A DNA stretch of 64,000 bases from Ignavibacteriota bacterium (GCA_026390735.1 JAPLFJ010000037.1:62001-126000), one strand, 5' to 3'. Shown: positions 27,532-36,958, numbered from the stretch's first letter. Program-made: numbers and translations. Notes: generated by a model not told the origin, from the letters alone.

Positions 27532-29472
27532 CTATGTCAATTGCTCCTCTGTTCCTGTAGTCAAGTTCGGATTATCCACAACGTAGTTCTTAAAGTTAAA
27601 AGTCCTTCCATAATTCGTACTCACAAACAGTCCACCTGCCATAACACCTCCATCATTACCGCCTTCCAGATACAAATAAACTCTAGACTTGTCAACAGGG
27701 TCAACATCTATGTAATCTGTCGGACTGAACAATCCGCCTACAATCGAATTCCTGTATATCTCATCCGAACTTCCTTCAAATACAGACTTCTCAAAACTTG
27801 CTCCGCCGTTCGGACTGTAATACACTCCGTACCAGTATGCTCCGGAATTGTTCACATCGTAAACTTTCCTCTTGTACTGTCCGCCGCCAATCAGCACTAT
27901 AAGGTTGTCGTTCACTCCGTCTGTAGTAATGTCACCATCCGAAATTATTGCATCGTATCCCGGTCCGAATTTCGGATAGGCAAGCAAACCTTCAGGACTC
28001 ATTATCTGATAAGTGTTTGGTTCTCCTCTGCTTTCCGATTTTGCTATCACAGGATAGTACGTAAAAACACTTCCGCCTATTAAATAAATCCTGTTCGGAT
28101 TATTCGGTGAAATTAAAACTCTGCAAACATTAGGAATGTACGAATCCCCGTTATTCTCCGGCGGGGGAGGGTCGAGTGTGTATTTCCTCGAATAATCCAG
28201 CACCTTCGGCAAAGTAGCATCGTTTGTTCTTGCCATTCCCCAGTCAGAAATCGGAATATAAATATCTCCTGTAGGCGAAAATGCCACGTCATAGACTACA
28301 GTCATATCTAATCCTGCTCCGTTGTACCTCCACGACTTTCCGTTATTAGTTGTTATAAACGGTCCCGCACCGCCGCTTACGTACCACGTATTAAAATCCT
28401 TTGGATTCTGAAACCCTATAATGTTTGAAGTATAAATCTTATCCTGTGTAAACAGAGTATGCTTCGGATTGTATTCTTTCTCGAGTATGTATTCGTACCT
28501 TGGGCTCCACGTTTCTCCGTCATCCGAAGAATATTTCGAGTCATTTCCCATCCTGCTCACAACTATTCTGTCCTCTCTGTAATCAACAAACTGTAATCCC
28601 ATTATCTCACTGCCGTAACCTGAGTAACTTCCGAATTTATAAGTTAAATCTGTAATACTATTACAGTCATTCTCAATCCTGTATAAATTTCCTGTCGAAA
28701 CTATCGCCATTAAATTCCCATTCCTGTCTTTTTTGAAAAGCATCTGATAAACACCGTTTATCTGCGAAGGAAACAACTGCTCCGACCAGCTTACACCATT
28801 GTCTTTAGTTCTCCACAATCCTTTATCAGTCCCAACCCACACCTCATCTGGAAAAGCAGGATGTACCTGTATACAAACTATATTTCCCTGAATGTTGCTG
28901 TTACTGCTGATTAGGGTCCAGGTACCTGCATCACCGTTTGAATTGCTCATATACACATACGGTCTTCCTGTTGACGGATAGACCAGTTTACCTGCATACA
29001 TTCTTCCCTGAACAGACGGATGCCATCTTAATGCAGGACCTCCAAGTTTCACTCTGAAAACATTACCACCAAAATTAACTTCATTGTTTCCTGTCTCGGG
29101 ACCAAGTACTTGTTTCCAGGTTGAACCATCGTCATTGCTTTTCCATACACCTCTTCCTGCATCATCAGGCAGGTAATCCATACCGCAGGCAATAACCAGC
29201 TCATTCTGATTAAAGGGATTCAGATCAATGCTTTGCACCATAAGAGAAGCAGGGGTTTTAGAATATTCACCTATAAATTCCCAGTTTGCATTTCCTGTCT
29301 TTTTATAGACACCGCCCACGTCAGTTCTTGCATAAACCTTGGAACCGTCTTTTGATGGAATTTGTGCAAGCACAAACCCGCCGGCTTCAAAATCTACCTG
29401 TCTGATACTCTGTGAATAGCTGTTACTGTTTAATGTACAGCAAAGCAATAAAAGGAATAATGTTCTTTTCAT
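27532..29472 (-). CDS. Secreted BNR/Asp-box beta-propeller protein, N-terminal part (frameshifted)
   Basis: A 646-residue frame with a signal peptide (MKRTLFLLLLCCTLNSNSYSQ) and repeated Asp-box motifs (SNDDGSTWKQV, TKDNGVSWSEQL, SSDDGETWSPR, TTNNGKSWRYN, STNYGRTFNFK), the multi-bladed propeller pattern of sortilin/VPS10-like, xyloglucanase-like (GH74) or sialidase-like proteins. It ends prematurely: after VVDNPN (27567) the native sequence continues one frame over and runs to 27194. It probably acts outside the cell, perhaps on polysaccharide. A TATATTTG element (minus strand, 29496-29489) may be the -7 promoter box, 17 bases before the ATG. Confidence 0.8.
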   Translation of the reverse strand: MKRTLFLLLLCCTLNSNSYSQSIRQVDFEAGGFVLAQIPSKDGSKVYARTDVGGVYKKTGNANWEFIGEYSKTPASLMVQSIDLNPFNQNELVIACGMDYLPDDAGRGVWKSNDDGSTWKQVLGPETGNNEVNFGGNVFRVKLGGPALRWHPSVQGRMYAGKLVYPSTGRPYVYMSNSNGDAGTWTLISSNSNIQGNIVCIQVHPAFPDEVWVGTDKGLWRTKDNGVSWSEQLFPSQINGVYQMLFKKDRNGNLMAIVSTGNLYRIENDCNSITDLTYKFGSYSGYGSEIMGLQFVDYREDRIVVSRMGNDSKYSSDDGETWSPRYEYILEKEYNPKHTLFTQDKIYTSNIIGFQNPKDFNTWYVSGGAGPFITTNNGKSWRYNGAGLDMTVVYDVAFSPTGDIYIPISDWGMARTNDATLPKVLDYSRKYTLDPPPPENNGDSYIPNVCRVLISPNNPNRIYLIGGSVFTYYPVIAKSESRGEPNTYQIMSPEGLLAYPKFGPGYDAIISDGDITTDGVNDNLIVLIGGGQYKRKVYDVNNSGAYWYGVYYSPNGGASFEKSVFEGSSDEIYRNSIVGGLFSPTDYIDVDPVDKSRVYLYLEGGNDGGVMAGGLFVSTNYGRTFNFKNYVVDNPNLTTGTEEQLT

Positions 29473-29488
29473 AGTATTAGTTTATTCT

Positions 29489-29496
29489 CAAATATA
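29489..29496 (-). promoter_or_regulatory. Candidate TAnnTTTG promoter element of the BNR-protein gene
   Basis: The minus strand reads TATATTTG here, matching the Bacteroidota -7 consensus TAnnTTTG, and the ATG lies 17 bases downstream at 29472. No clear TTG box is seen at the expected distance upstream. It may be a chance match in AT-rich DNA. Confidence 0.3.
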
Positions 29497-29639
29497 TATA
29501 ACTTTATGAAAATTTAAACTGTCATTTTTCGTTAAAAGTTTTACATATTTGTGTTCTACTGCCTGAAATGCCTAATCCCTGTTTTTAAATTATAATTTAA
29601 CTTATTTTTCACATAATCTAAAATTAAAGACTCAGGTTT

Positions 29640-32039
29640 ATGCTTAAGAAATCACTTATAGCTGTTTTATTTATTCTGATGCTGGGAATGAATTATTCCT
29701 TTGCACAAATACTTTTACCGGCACCAGAAAAGAAGGAAAAAGCTGATAAAAAATCTGATACTACCGAAAGCAAGAAAGATAAACCTATTGATTTTGGTAT
29801 AAGCGATGTAAAAACTCCAGCAGAATGGATTCAAAAGGCGAGTTTTATCATTAATGATTTGTTCGTCAAGTCTGTCCAGAAAGTCGATAGTGTAAAATGG
29901 TCTGCTGATTTTGATTATCTCGATAAACAGATTCAGGATATCACAAGTGAAATAGTTAAAGTGAAGAATGTTGACCTTAGCATTAAAGAAATAAAAGACC
30001 TGAATTCAAGGGCACATGGCCTGAAGAGTAAACTTGATTTATACAGCGAAGACATAAAATCAGTTTCAACACTTCTTATCACACGATATAATCTTGCTTC
30101 ACTTATTAATGAAGAATCATTCTTAAAAGTCATTAACAAAGATACTTCACTAAAAACAGTTTTTAACGACGAGTTCGCTTCTTTAAAAGAAAGTGCAGAT
30201 ACTATTAAGGCGAAGAACCTGAGAATGATAAAAAATCTCACAGTCAGGGAAAACAGGAAAAACGAACTTTCAATCACATTGGCAGTCGTTCTTGAGATTA
30301 TCAAGCAAAAGTCTGTGAAATGGCAATCGAAGATTCTTACTCAGGATGAACCTGCTATCTGGAATATGTTTGGAAAAGAATACACACCGCCCGGAACTAT
30401 ACTCTCTAATTCTTTTAACTTTGTTTATAACTCATTTACTACGTATTTCAGGAATCAATGGTCGAAAGTACTGCTGTTAAAAATATTGTTGGTATTACTT
30501 TCTGTCATTATACTATTCTATATCAGAAACTTCAGGTTAAAGAATAAGTATAATGACTTTCAGGATTTAAATCTGGAATACATAAATAGATTCCCCTGGA
30601 TAATACCGTTCCTTGCAATATTGTTCTTCATTCAGTTTGTATTTCCTTACCCACCTTTAATCTTGTCGCAGTTTATACTTCTTATGATTATGATACTGGT
30701 TAGTTATATCAGTTATAAGAAATTTAATAATCGCAATTACGTCATACCATACATTGTGATTTTTACTTACTACATTCTTGTTAAGATAAATGATTTCATA
30801 CTTGAAATATCAATATACGAAAGGATATTCTATTTCCTAAGTCTGATACCGGTTTTCTACCTTATTATAATGGTAAAAGACATTCACAAAAATCCGTTTG
30901 GCAATAAAAGATTTGTCATTTCGCTTCTCGTTTTTCTGATACTCCATCTCCTTTTAGGATTCATCCTGAATCTTATAGGTATGGTCGCGCTTTGTAAGGT
31001 TGTAATCTCAGGTGGTATAAGGGGATTCTATATGGCAATTTTCATAAATATTGTCCTTTATACTTTTATGGACTACCTAAACCTTGCATTCTATACTTAT
31101 GGCAATAGAAAGTCATCTGTTGAAATTGATTTAAGTAAAATCAGACAGAAAATAATCCGGCTCCTTTTCTTCTTTGCATTCGCAACCTGGCTTTATATGT
31201 ATTTCAACTATATTAATATTCTGGATTCGGTTTTAGATTTTGCGGATACTTTATTAACTGAAGAGAGAACCATCGGGTCCTCATCTTTTAATATTGGTAC
31301 TTTTGCAATATTCTTCTTTATTCTATTCTTGTCTTTCTACATTTCAGGAATGATAAAGCAGATTGTTGAGGTCAATGATATCAAACAGGATAAAATAAAA
31401 CGAAGTAATGCAGGCGGTATTATGCTGGTGATGCGTTTAATCGTGATTAGTCTCGGTTTCCTTCTCGCAATTACAGCATCAGGTTTACCGCTCGATAAAC
31501 TTACCATCTTAATCAGTGCTCTCGGTGTTGGTATCGGTTTCGGACTACAGAATATAATTAATAACCTTGTCTCTGGTGTTATAATTGCTGTCGAAAGACC
31601 ATTCCGTGTCGGAGACCTCGTAAACTTCGGAGGAGTTGAGGGTACCGTGAAAATGATAGGTATCAGGTCTTCAGTAGTTACTTCTCAGGACGGGTCTGAA
31701 TTAATCATTCCAAATGGTGACTTAATCTCAAAGAATTTAATAAACTGGACTTCTAACAATAAGTTCAGAAAAGACAGTCTGAACGTTGAAATTAATTCCT
31801 CCATTGATGACAGTGATTTCATTAAACTTATAAACAGTACAATTGAAAATTCTGAAATTAATAAATTTATTACAGGACATCAGTTTAGTATCATATCATA
31901 CATAAAAGGAATTCAGAAATGGGAATTAAGTTTCTGGGTAACTGATATAGGCAGATTTTCTTATATCAGAAGTAAAACAATCCAGGTTATTTATGAAAAA
32001 CTGAAGGAAAATAATATTGAAGTGGTAACATTCCAGTAA
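29640..32039 (+). CDS. Mechanosensitive ion channel, MscS family, large multi-helix type
   Basis: A 799-residue channel that relieves osmotic pressure. It has a signal peptide (MLKKSLIAVLFILMLGMNYSFAQ), a long periplasmic helical region (about 50-235), and about ten membrane helices between 275 and 640. The MscS pore helix and beta domain follow: ITASGLPLDKLTILISALGVG, GFGLQNIINNLVSGVIIA and VERPFRVGDLVNFGGVEGTV, then IIPNGDLISKNLINW. This layout resembles the larger MscK/YbiO-like channels rather than minimal MscS. A 16-base AT palindrome (TTAAATTATAATTTAA, 29585-29600) lies 40 bases before the start and may be part of the promoter. It is transcribed alone and ends at a two-way terminator. 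Confidence 0.92.
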   Translation: MLKKSLIAVLFILMLGMNYSFAQILLPAPEKKEKADKKSDTTESKKDKPIDFGISDVKTPAEWIQKASFIINDLFVKSVQKVDSVKWSADFDYLDKQIQDITSEIVKVKNVDLSIKEIKDLNSRAHGLKSKLDLYSEDIKSVSTLLITRYNLASLINEESFLKVINKDTSLKTVFNDEFASLKESADTIKAKNLRMIKNLTVRENRKNELSITLAVVLEIIKQKSVKWQSKILTQDEPAIWNMFGKEYTPPGTILSNSFNFVYNSFTTYFRNQWSKVLLLKILLVLLSVIILFYIRNFRLKNKYNDFQDLNLEYINRFPWIIPFLAILFFIQFVFPYPPLILSQFILLMIMILVSYISYKKFNNRNYVIPYIVIFTYYILVKINDFILEISIYERIFYFLSLIPVFYLIIMVKDIHKNPFGNKRFVISLLVFLILHLLLGFILNLIGMVALCKVVISGGIRGFYMAIFINIVLYTFMDYLNLAFYTYGNRKSSVEIDLSKIRQKIIRLLFFFAFATWLYMYFNYINILDSVLDFADTLLTEERTIGSSSFNIGTFAIFFFILFLSFYISGMIKQIVEVNDIKQDKIKRSNAGGIMLVMRLIVISLGFLLAITASGLPLDKLTILISALGVGIGFGLQNIINNLVSGVIIAVERPFRVGDLVNFGGVEGTVKMIGIRSSVVTSQDGSELIIPNGDLISKNLINWTSNNKFRKDSLNVEINSSIDDSDFIKLINSTIENSEINKFITGHQFSIISYIKGIQKWELSFWVTDIGRFSYIRSKTIQVIYEKLKENNIEVVTFQ

Positions 32040-32061
32040 TAATAAATCTCAAATGATATAC

Positions 32062-32099
32062 AAATGCCCTCTCATTAAAAATGAAAGGGCATTTTTATT
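32062..32099. terminator. Bidirectional terminator between mscS-like gene and small barrel gene
   Basis: AAATGCCCT (32062-32070) pairs with AGGGCATTT (32086-32094), and the inner TCATT/AATGA arms extend the stem. T-runs lie on both sides. The flanking genes converge here (stops at 32039 and 32114). Confidence 0.85.
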
Positions 32100-32113
32100 A
32101 TATCAAAATTAAT

Positions 32114-32563
32114 TTACTTATTAAAATAATATCTTACACCTGCAGCTGCATTCCAGTTGAATTCCGATGAAGGTATTATGTCAAGCATCGGAACTGTTTC
32201 AATAAATAAATCAAATGGTTTTGAAGACGGCTGATAAACTACGCCTATCGGAATTCTCACGCCGAGCCTTGAATCGTCCGTCCCGCTGCTTAGTTTTAAT
32301 CTGCCGCCGACACCTACGTAAAGAGGGAAGTCCTGACCTATTTTCACTACATTGTATAAATAATCTGCATGTAAGTGTATTGCACCGTATTTAATGAACG
32401 ACCAGCCGACTGCACCGTCAAACGCATTCTCTTCAGATATTTTCATCTTACCCGATATACCCGTCGGTTCTCCAACGATTAAACCTATACCTAATTTACC
32501 CTGTGCATTTGTGAGGCCTGCAAATGCGAGTAAAACAAATAACAATAATATTAACTTTTTCAT
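32114..32563 (-). CDS. Small outer-membrane beta-barrel protein
   Basis: A 149-residue protein when started at the ATG at 32563, where the signal peptide MKKLILLLFVLLAFAGLTNAQ begins. The frame extends 19 codons further upstream, but an AAAGGGA Shine-Dalgarno directly before 32563 supports the shorter form. The mature protein has short amphipathic strands (VVKIGQDFPLYVGVGGRLKL, SRLGVRIPIGVVYQP) and ends in AAAGVRYYFNK, typical of an eight-stranded outer-membrane barrel. Function is unknown. It is read alone and stops at the shared terminator. Confidence 0.75.
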   Translation of the reverse strand: MKKLILLLFVLLAFAGLTNAQGKLGIGLIVGEPTGISGKMKISEENAFDGAVGWSFIKYGAIHLHADYLYNVVKIGQDFPLYVGVGGRLKLSSGTDDSRLGVRIPIGVVYQPSSKPFDLFIETVPMLDIIPSSEFNWNAAAGVRYYFNK

Positions 32564-32941
32564 ATTCCCTTTAAATAATTTATGATTATAATTTATAATA
32601 ATTAATTTCAATAACTGCATTCAAAACAATAAAGTTCTCAAACTATTAATAACATCTTAAAGAACAATGCTTTGAATACAGTTTTTAGTTATAATAATTT
32701 CCGAATTATTATAAACAAATAAAATACAATAATATGAGGATTATTATTAGAAATCCTACCGGTTAAAGCAAAAAAATATATCTCTCTATAATACCTGTGG
32801 TTGATAACTTAGTTTTACATAAAATAGATGGAAAATTCAAAAATTAACAAAGCCCTGTGAACCTTAGTTTAAAGGGCTTTTACATATAAAATATCTCTGT
32901 GGGACCAAATTATTCAGTTATGAGTAATTTTATCGTTAATC
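32564..32941. other. Intergenic region with AT-rich palindrome and a terminator
   Basis: This 378-base gap lies between the small barrel gene and the HdeD-like gene, both on the minus strand. It contains the hairpin at 32849-32880 and a perfect AT-rich inverted repeat, ATAATAATT (32691-32699) with AATTATTAT (32704-32712). The palindrome could be an operator for the barrel gene. No reading frame longer than a few codons looks real. Confidence 0.5.
32849..32880 (-). terminator. Terminator of the HdeD-like gene
   Basis: AAAGCCCT (32849-32856) pairs with AGGGCTTT (32873-32880) across a 16-base loop. On the minus strand a weak T-rich tail (TTAATTTTT) follows. It lies about 60 bases after the stop of the gene at 32942. 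Confidence 0.6.
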
Positions 32942-33469
32942 TTACTTCAATCCTCTTATCCTGAAAGAAAGCATCACCATAAATAATCCGCTCAGCAATG
33001 CAAATATTCCGAATAAATTTGTAACTGCCATAGCACCGCCAAGCAGGTTAGTCGAAATCAATATACCAAATATCACAGATAAAGCTCCGTTCAGAATCAT
33101 CAGCCATTCGTTCGCAATCGCTTTCCTTAGTTTGATAGCATTAACAATATTTATTGCACCACTCATAATAGCCCAGGCAGCGATGAACAGCATTATCCCG
33201 CCGACTGCAAATGCAGGGTTGAAAATTACAAATGCACCTGTGAATATAAACAGAAGTCCTTCCACAACTCTCAACAATTTGCTTTCGGTTTCTCCAAGAA
33301 ATGCAAGCGTAACAATCGCAAATCCCGATAGTATTAAGAAGAAACTAAAAATTGTAAGCAGTGAAAATATCACCGTTAAAGGCGAAAACAATGCCGCCAG
33401 TCCGAACAGTATTGCAAGTGCTCCTCTTAATGCTACGAGCCACCAGTTTTTTTGCAGGTTCTCTGTCAT
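32942..33469 (-). CDS. HdeD family (DUF308) membrane protein
   Basis: A 175-residue inner-membrane protein with six short hydrophobic helices in three hairpins, the HdeD/DUF308 layout: WWLVALRGALAILFGLAALF at 10-29, FSPLTVIFSLLTIFSFF, a middle pair (VVEGLLFIFTGAFVIFNP) and a last pair (LSVIFGILISTNLLGGA). Enterobacterial HdeD is linked to acid resistance, but the molecular activity is not established. The amidohydrolase gene lies 25 bases upstream on the same strand, so co-transcription is possible. Confidence 0.85.
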   Translation of the reverse strand: MTENLQKNWWLVALRGALAILFGLAALFSPLTVIFSLLTIFSFFLILSGFAIVTLAFLGETESKLLRVVEGLLFIFTGAFVIFNPAFAVGGIMLFIAAWAIMSGAINIVNAIKLRKAIANEWLMILNGALSVIFGILISTNLLGGAMAVTNLFGIFALLSGLFMVMLSFRIRGLK

Positions 33470-33494
33470 CTTGTTTTATAGTTAAGTTTATAAA

Positions 33495-35222
33495 TTATTT
33501 ATTCAATGTGTAAACTGTCTTGCCTTCCTTTATAGTCTCAAGTATTTTTATATCTTTAATATTCTTTACATCAATTTTCAAAGGGTTCTGGTCAAGCATT
33601 ACAAAGTCTGCCATCTTGCCTTCTTTAATACTTCCTTTAATCTTTTCTTCAAAATACTGATGGGCTGCACTGATTGTGAAAGCCTTCAATCCTTCATAAG
33701 GAGTTATGCATTCTGAAGGTCCGATTACTTTCCCGGTCCTTGATAATCTGTTTACAGAAGTCCACAGAACAAACATCTGGTCAATCGGTGTTACAGTATA
33801 GTCAGTATGGTTTGTACATTCTATTCCCAGATTAAGCGCTGATTTCATCGGACTCAGGTATGATGCTCTTTCTTCTCCGAGGTTTGCAACGTGTACATCG
33901 CCCCAGTAGAAAGTATGATTCGTGAAGAAGGATGGTATCAGTCCGTATTTCTTGTAAGAATTCAGCTGGTCAGGACGAATAATCTGCGAATGGACTATTA
34001 CAGTTCTTCTGTCTTTGTTATTGTCACCTGTCTTTGAAATAGCATACTCGTGTCCTTTAATCATCATGTCAATTGAAGCGTCCCCGTTACAATGCGAGTA
34101 CAACTGAACATTGTTCTTGTAGCATAACTCAAATAGCTCATTCACCATATCCTGTGTCAGATTTGAAAATCCTTTACAGTCGTGTGTACATCCCGGAACA
34201 GGTGTCTGGTATGCTTTTGTTAAATATGCTGTCTTACCCTGCGGAGAGCCGTCCACTGTCATCTTCAATCCTGCATATTTCAAACGGTTATCGTATTGTG
34301 CCCATTTGATTTTATTCGTTCCCACTACTTCTTTAGCCATTGTGTACATTGGGAATGCTATTACATCAATCTTCAGTTTTTTATCTTTTGCAGCAGCTTC
34401 AAGGATTTTCATTTTTATATCTGAAGTCATGGCGTCGTTTGCCGTTGTTATTCCGCAGCTCGTGTAGTATTCCTGGATTTTTACAATTTTCTCGATTTCC
34501 TGATCCATTGGTAATGGTACCGAAAGGAAGGTCTCGAAAGGTAATAATGCAACTTCCTGTATTAACCCCTCAGGTTCGGTTGTTCCTTTTTTCCTGACAA
34601 TAGTACCGCCTGTTGGGTCCTTGGTCTCAGAAGTATAGTTTACTTTTTTCAGAGCAGCGCTGTTTGCTACAACCATATGGCCTGAAGTATGTAAAAGCAG
34701 AACAGGATTTGTCGGGAAAGCAGCATCAAGGTCTTCCTTTGTAGGATGTCTTTTCTCCTTCAGGAAATCCTGGTCATATCCCGAACCCACTAACCAGGTT
34801 GTATCAGTAGCTTTCAGTCTTGTCTTTAATTCCTGCATTGCTTTCACAATGTCGCTGATGCTTTCAATCTTACCAACAGGTTCAGGATTAAGGTTTGCCT
34901 GATTCAGAGCATCCGCACCCATAGTTATATGGCTGTGTGCATCAACGAATCCCGGCAGAAGTGTTTTGCCTTTAAGGTCAACCTGTGCGGCATCCTTGTA
35001 TTTATCTGAAGCCTCTTTCTTACTTCCGACAAAAACAATCTTGCCGTCAACCTGTACTATTGCTTCTGCGTATTGAGGCTTATCGCCTTCCATTGTTAAA
35101 ATATCGCCTCCAAAGTATAGAGTACCTGATGCGGTTTTCATTTCTTTCTTCCCACAGGCTGAAAATAATGTAGCTGTAAGAATGAGTAATAAAATGAAAT
35201 TGATTTTTTTCATTTGCGTCAT
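33495..35222 (-). CDS. Amidohydrolase (YtcJ/amidohydrolase-3 type), lipoprotein
   Basis: A 575-residue metal-dependent hydrolase. A lipoprotein signal ends at Cys23 (ATLFSACGKK), so it is exported and membrane-anchored. A second ATG, at 35213, fits the signal peptide equally well. The amidohydrolase fold is shown by GFVDAHSHI (91-99; metal ligands His96 and His98), SGHMVVANSAAL, a middle YSHCNGDASIDM (His plus Asp) and a late ECTNHTDYTVTP. The C-terminal GKMADFVMLDQNPL is typical of the superfamily. Substrates of this subfamily are mostly unknown N-acyl or amide compounds. It may share a transcript with the HdeD-like gene 25 bases downstream. Confidence 0.88.
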   Translation of the reverse strand: MTQMKKINFILLLILTATLFSACGKKEMKTASGTLYFGGDILTMEGDKPQYAEAIVQVDGKIVFVGSKKEASDKYKDAAQVDLKGKTLLPGFVDAHSHITMGADALNQANLNPEPVGKIESISDIVKAMQELKTRLKATDTTWLVGSGYDQDFLKEKRHPTKEDLDAAFPTNPVLLLHTSGHMVVANSAALKKVNYTSETKDPTGGTIVRKKGTTEPEGLIQEVALLPFETFLSVPLPMDQEIEKIVKIQEYYTSCGITTANDAMTSDIKMKILEAAAKDKKLKIDVIAFPMYTMAKEVVGTNKIKWAQYDNRLKYAGLKMTVDGSPQGKTAYLTKAYQTPVPGCTHDCKGFSNLTQDMVNELFELCYKNNVQLYSHCNGDASIDMMIKGHEYAISKTGDNNKDRRTVIVHSQIIRPDQLNSYKKYGLIPSFFTNHTFYWGDVHVANLGEERASYLSPMKSALNLGIECTNHTDYTVTPIDQMFVLWTSVNRLSRTGKVIGPSECITPYEGLKAFTISAAHQYFEEKIKGSIKEGKMADFVMLDQNPLKIDVKNIKDIKILETIKEGKTVYTLNK

Positions 35223-35462
35223 AGATTAATTAATAATTAGTTTGAAGTTTGACTGTGCCTTTAGCTGCACATAAATAATCAAATAGTTTTTGATTGAGAT
35301 TATCATTACATAGATTTATATTAATAAATGTCCCCACATTTACCCTTGTAACCACAAATCTCTTATACTTATATCTGTAAGAAAAATTAATATACTATTT
35401 TTTAATGATATATTCACCGATGATATAGTAACTGACATATTTGTCACAGAAAACAGGGGATA

Positions 35463-35506
35463 TAGAGAAGACCAAGGAGAGACTAATCATAGACTAATTA
35501 CAGGCC
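35463..35506 (-). repeat. 11-bp tandem repeat, locus B (four units)
   Basis: Read on the minus strand from 35506, the units are GGCCTGTAATT, AGTCTATGATT, AGTCTCTCCTT and GGTCTTCTCTA. They match the repeat at 62556-62632: including the preceding ATCTT, 25 of the first 27 bases agree. The unit consensus is roughly RGTCTNTGATT. Confidence 0.75.
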
Positions 35507-35608
35507 AAGATAAATTTTAGGGTTTTGTGACAAATATGTCAAAATAATGATACCAGATATGGCCATTTTCTTACTTGGCTCATATATTATCTCAAGCCTT
35601 TAAATAGA

Positions 35609-35640
35609 AAGAGGGATAAATATTCATTTATCCCTCTAAA
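35609..35640 (-). terminator. Terminator of the frameshifted T9SS-cargo gene
   Basis: GAGGGATAAAT (35611-35621) and ATTTATCCCTC (35626-35636) form a perfect 11-base stem with a 4-base loop. On the minus strand it is followed by TTTCTATTT. It lies 23 bases after the stop at 35663. Confidence 0.8.
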
Positions 35641-35662
35641 TAAATAGTTATAAAATAATAAC

Positions 35663-36958
35663 TTATTTCTTAAGTATCATTCTTTTTGTTACTGTGAAAC
35701 TTTCTGTTTCTATTTTATAGAAATAAACTCCACTAGCTAACTCATTTGCATTCCAGACTATCTGATAACTTCCTGCACTTAAGTTCTGTTTTAAAGGCTC
35801 ATCGACAAGACGTCCGTTTATATCATACACAGATATTTTTACGTTTGAATTTTTTGGAATATCGAATGTGATTTTTGTTGATGGATTAAACGGATTCGGA
35901 TAATTTTGTTTTAACTCAAATTTTGAAGGTGTTTGAGTTGTGATATTTTCAGTCCCGACTAAAGTTCCAAGCACTGCGGTAAATACTTCCTGATTTGGAG
36001 TACCAAGTCTGTCATCAGTCCATACGGGTATTATTTTTCCGTTATAAACATCGATTCCGATATAATCTCCAATTCTTACATCTGTGTTAACAACTGTCAG
36101 CGGAAAAGTCTGGTCACTTAATCTCTGGTTTACCCAGGTACTGCCGTTATTAGTAGAATAAGCAATATAAGTATTCGTAGTTCCCGCACCTGTTCGTTCA
36201 TCGTAGTACATTGTGTATAAATAACCGTTAGTGTCACATTGTATTACGGGCCAGTACTGATCATTAGTTGTAACATCATTAATCCTGATTGGTGCAGCAA
36301 GCCAGTTAGCACCGCTGTTCGTTGAGCATTGAAACCATACATCATCTCCTGTCCCTTGTCTGTTGTCAGCCCAGACAACATAAACATTGCCTCGACTGCT
36401 ACGGTTTGAATAATCAACGCAGATAAACGGGAAAGTTGTATTCGGCTGACTGATAGTAGTGCTGAGACTAAAGTCTGTTCCGAAAGTCGACCCTCCGTCA
36501 GTAGAACGGTCGAACTTTATTCCATTGGAAGCCCATACTGCATAAATGTATGAATTGGTACCTACAGCAATATTAGAACCCTGCCCTGAAGTATTATCAC
36601 CTATGTTAACAGCATTGCTCCAGTTCAAACCTGCATTGGTTGATTTTGTAAATCTTATACCGAGGCCAATTCTTGTCCAGGAAATGTATAGCGAATTATA
36701 ATTCGGGCTACCGGGAACAAGGTCACAGGTTATCCATTCTTTATCTTCAAATGATGTACTTGCTGCTGCAACAGAAAACTTTACAAAAGTAGCACCGTTA
36801 TTCGTTGATTTGTATATTACAGTTTCACCTGTTGTATTAGTAGCTTCTCTTGAGGTTGTAGCAATATAGAAATCACCATTGGCATCTGTAGTTAAGACAG
36901 GGTCGCTCTGAGTCGCATGGCCGGGCAGCGGGTCGGGCAACAGCTGAGAAGCAGCCAT
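35663..36958 (-). CDS. Secreted sialidase-like protein with T9SS C-terminal sorting domain (main part, frameshifted)
   Basis: A 431-residue frame that continues the protein begun at 37278 after a -1 shift near 36955. It contains Asp-box-like repeats (KSTNNGATFVKF, KSTNAGLNWSNAV, RSTDGGSTFGTDF, CSTNSGANWLAAP, YSTNNGSTWVNQR), the six-bladed propeller pattern of exo-sialidases and related proteins. The last 80 residues are a type A T9SS sorting domain: NYPNPFNPSTKI, VYDINGRLV, SGVYFYKIETES and the closing KRMILKK. The mature protein is expected to be secreted or fixed to the cell surface. The ATG at 36958 may be only an accidental start, because the signal peptide is in the other frame. Confidence 0.8.
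   Translation of the reverse strand: MAASQLLPDPLPGHATQSDPVLTTDANGDFYIATTSREATNTTGETVIYKSTNNGATFVKFSVAAASTSFEDKEWITCDLVPGSPNYNSLYISWTRIGLGIRFTKSTNAGLNWSNAVNIGDNTSGQGSNIAVGTNSYIYAVWASNGIKFDRSTDGGSTFGTDFSLSTTISQPNTTFPFICVDYSNRSSRGNVYVVWADNRQGTGDDVWFQCSTNSGANWLAAPIRINDVTTNDQYWPVIQCDTNGYLYTMYYDERTGAGTTNTYIAYSTNNGSTWVNQRLSDQTFPLTVVNTDVRIGDYIGIDVYNGKIIPVWTDDRLGTPNQEVFTAVLGTLVGTENITTQTPSKFELKQNYPNPFNPSTKITFDIPKNSNVKISVYDINGRLVDEPLKQNLSAGSYQIVWNANELASGVYFYKIETESFTVTKRMILKK

Larger units (their letters stand above)
35223..35662. other. 440-base intergenic region with 11-bp repeats
   Basis: No credible gene is seen. The region holds the terminator of the upstream surface-protein gene (35609-35640) and an 11-base tandem repeat (35463-35506) that is shared with another intergenic region near 62.6 kb. 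The remainder is AT-rich and presumably contains the promoter of the amidohydrolase gene. Confidence 0.55.

Noticed and set aside
27532-27570. Programmed ribosomal frameshift in the BNR-protein gene
   Set aside because: No X-XXY-YYZ slippery site, downstream pairing or upstream Shine-Dalgarno was found. A missing base is simpler.
27421-28083. A 220-codon open frame on the plus strand, opposite the BNR-protein gene
   Set aside because: It lies wholly inside the propeller coding region on the other strand; its low-complexity Ser/Cys/His sequence has no domain and no start signal.
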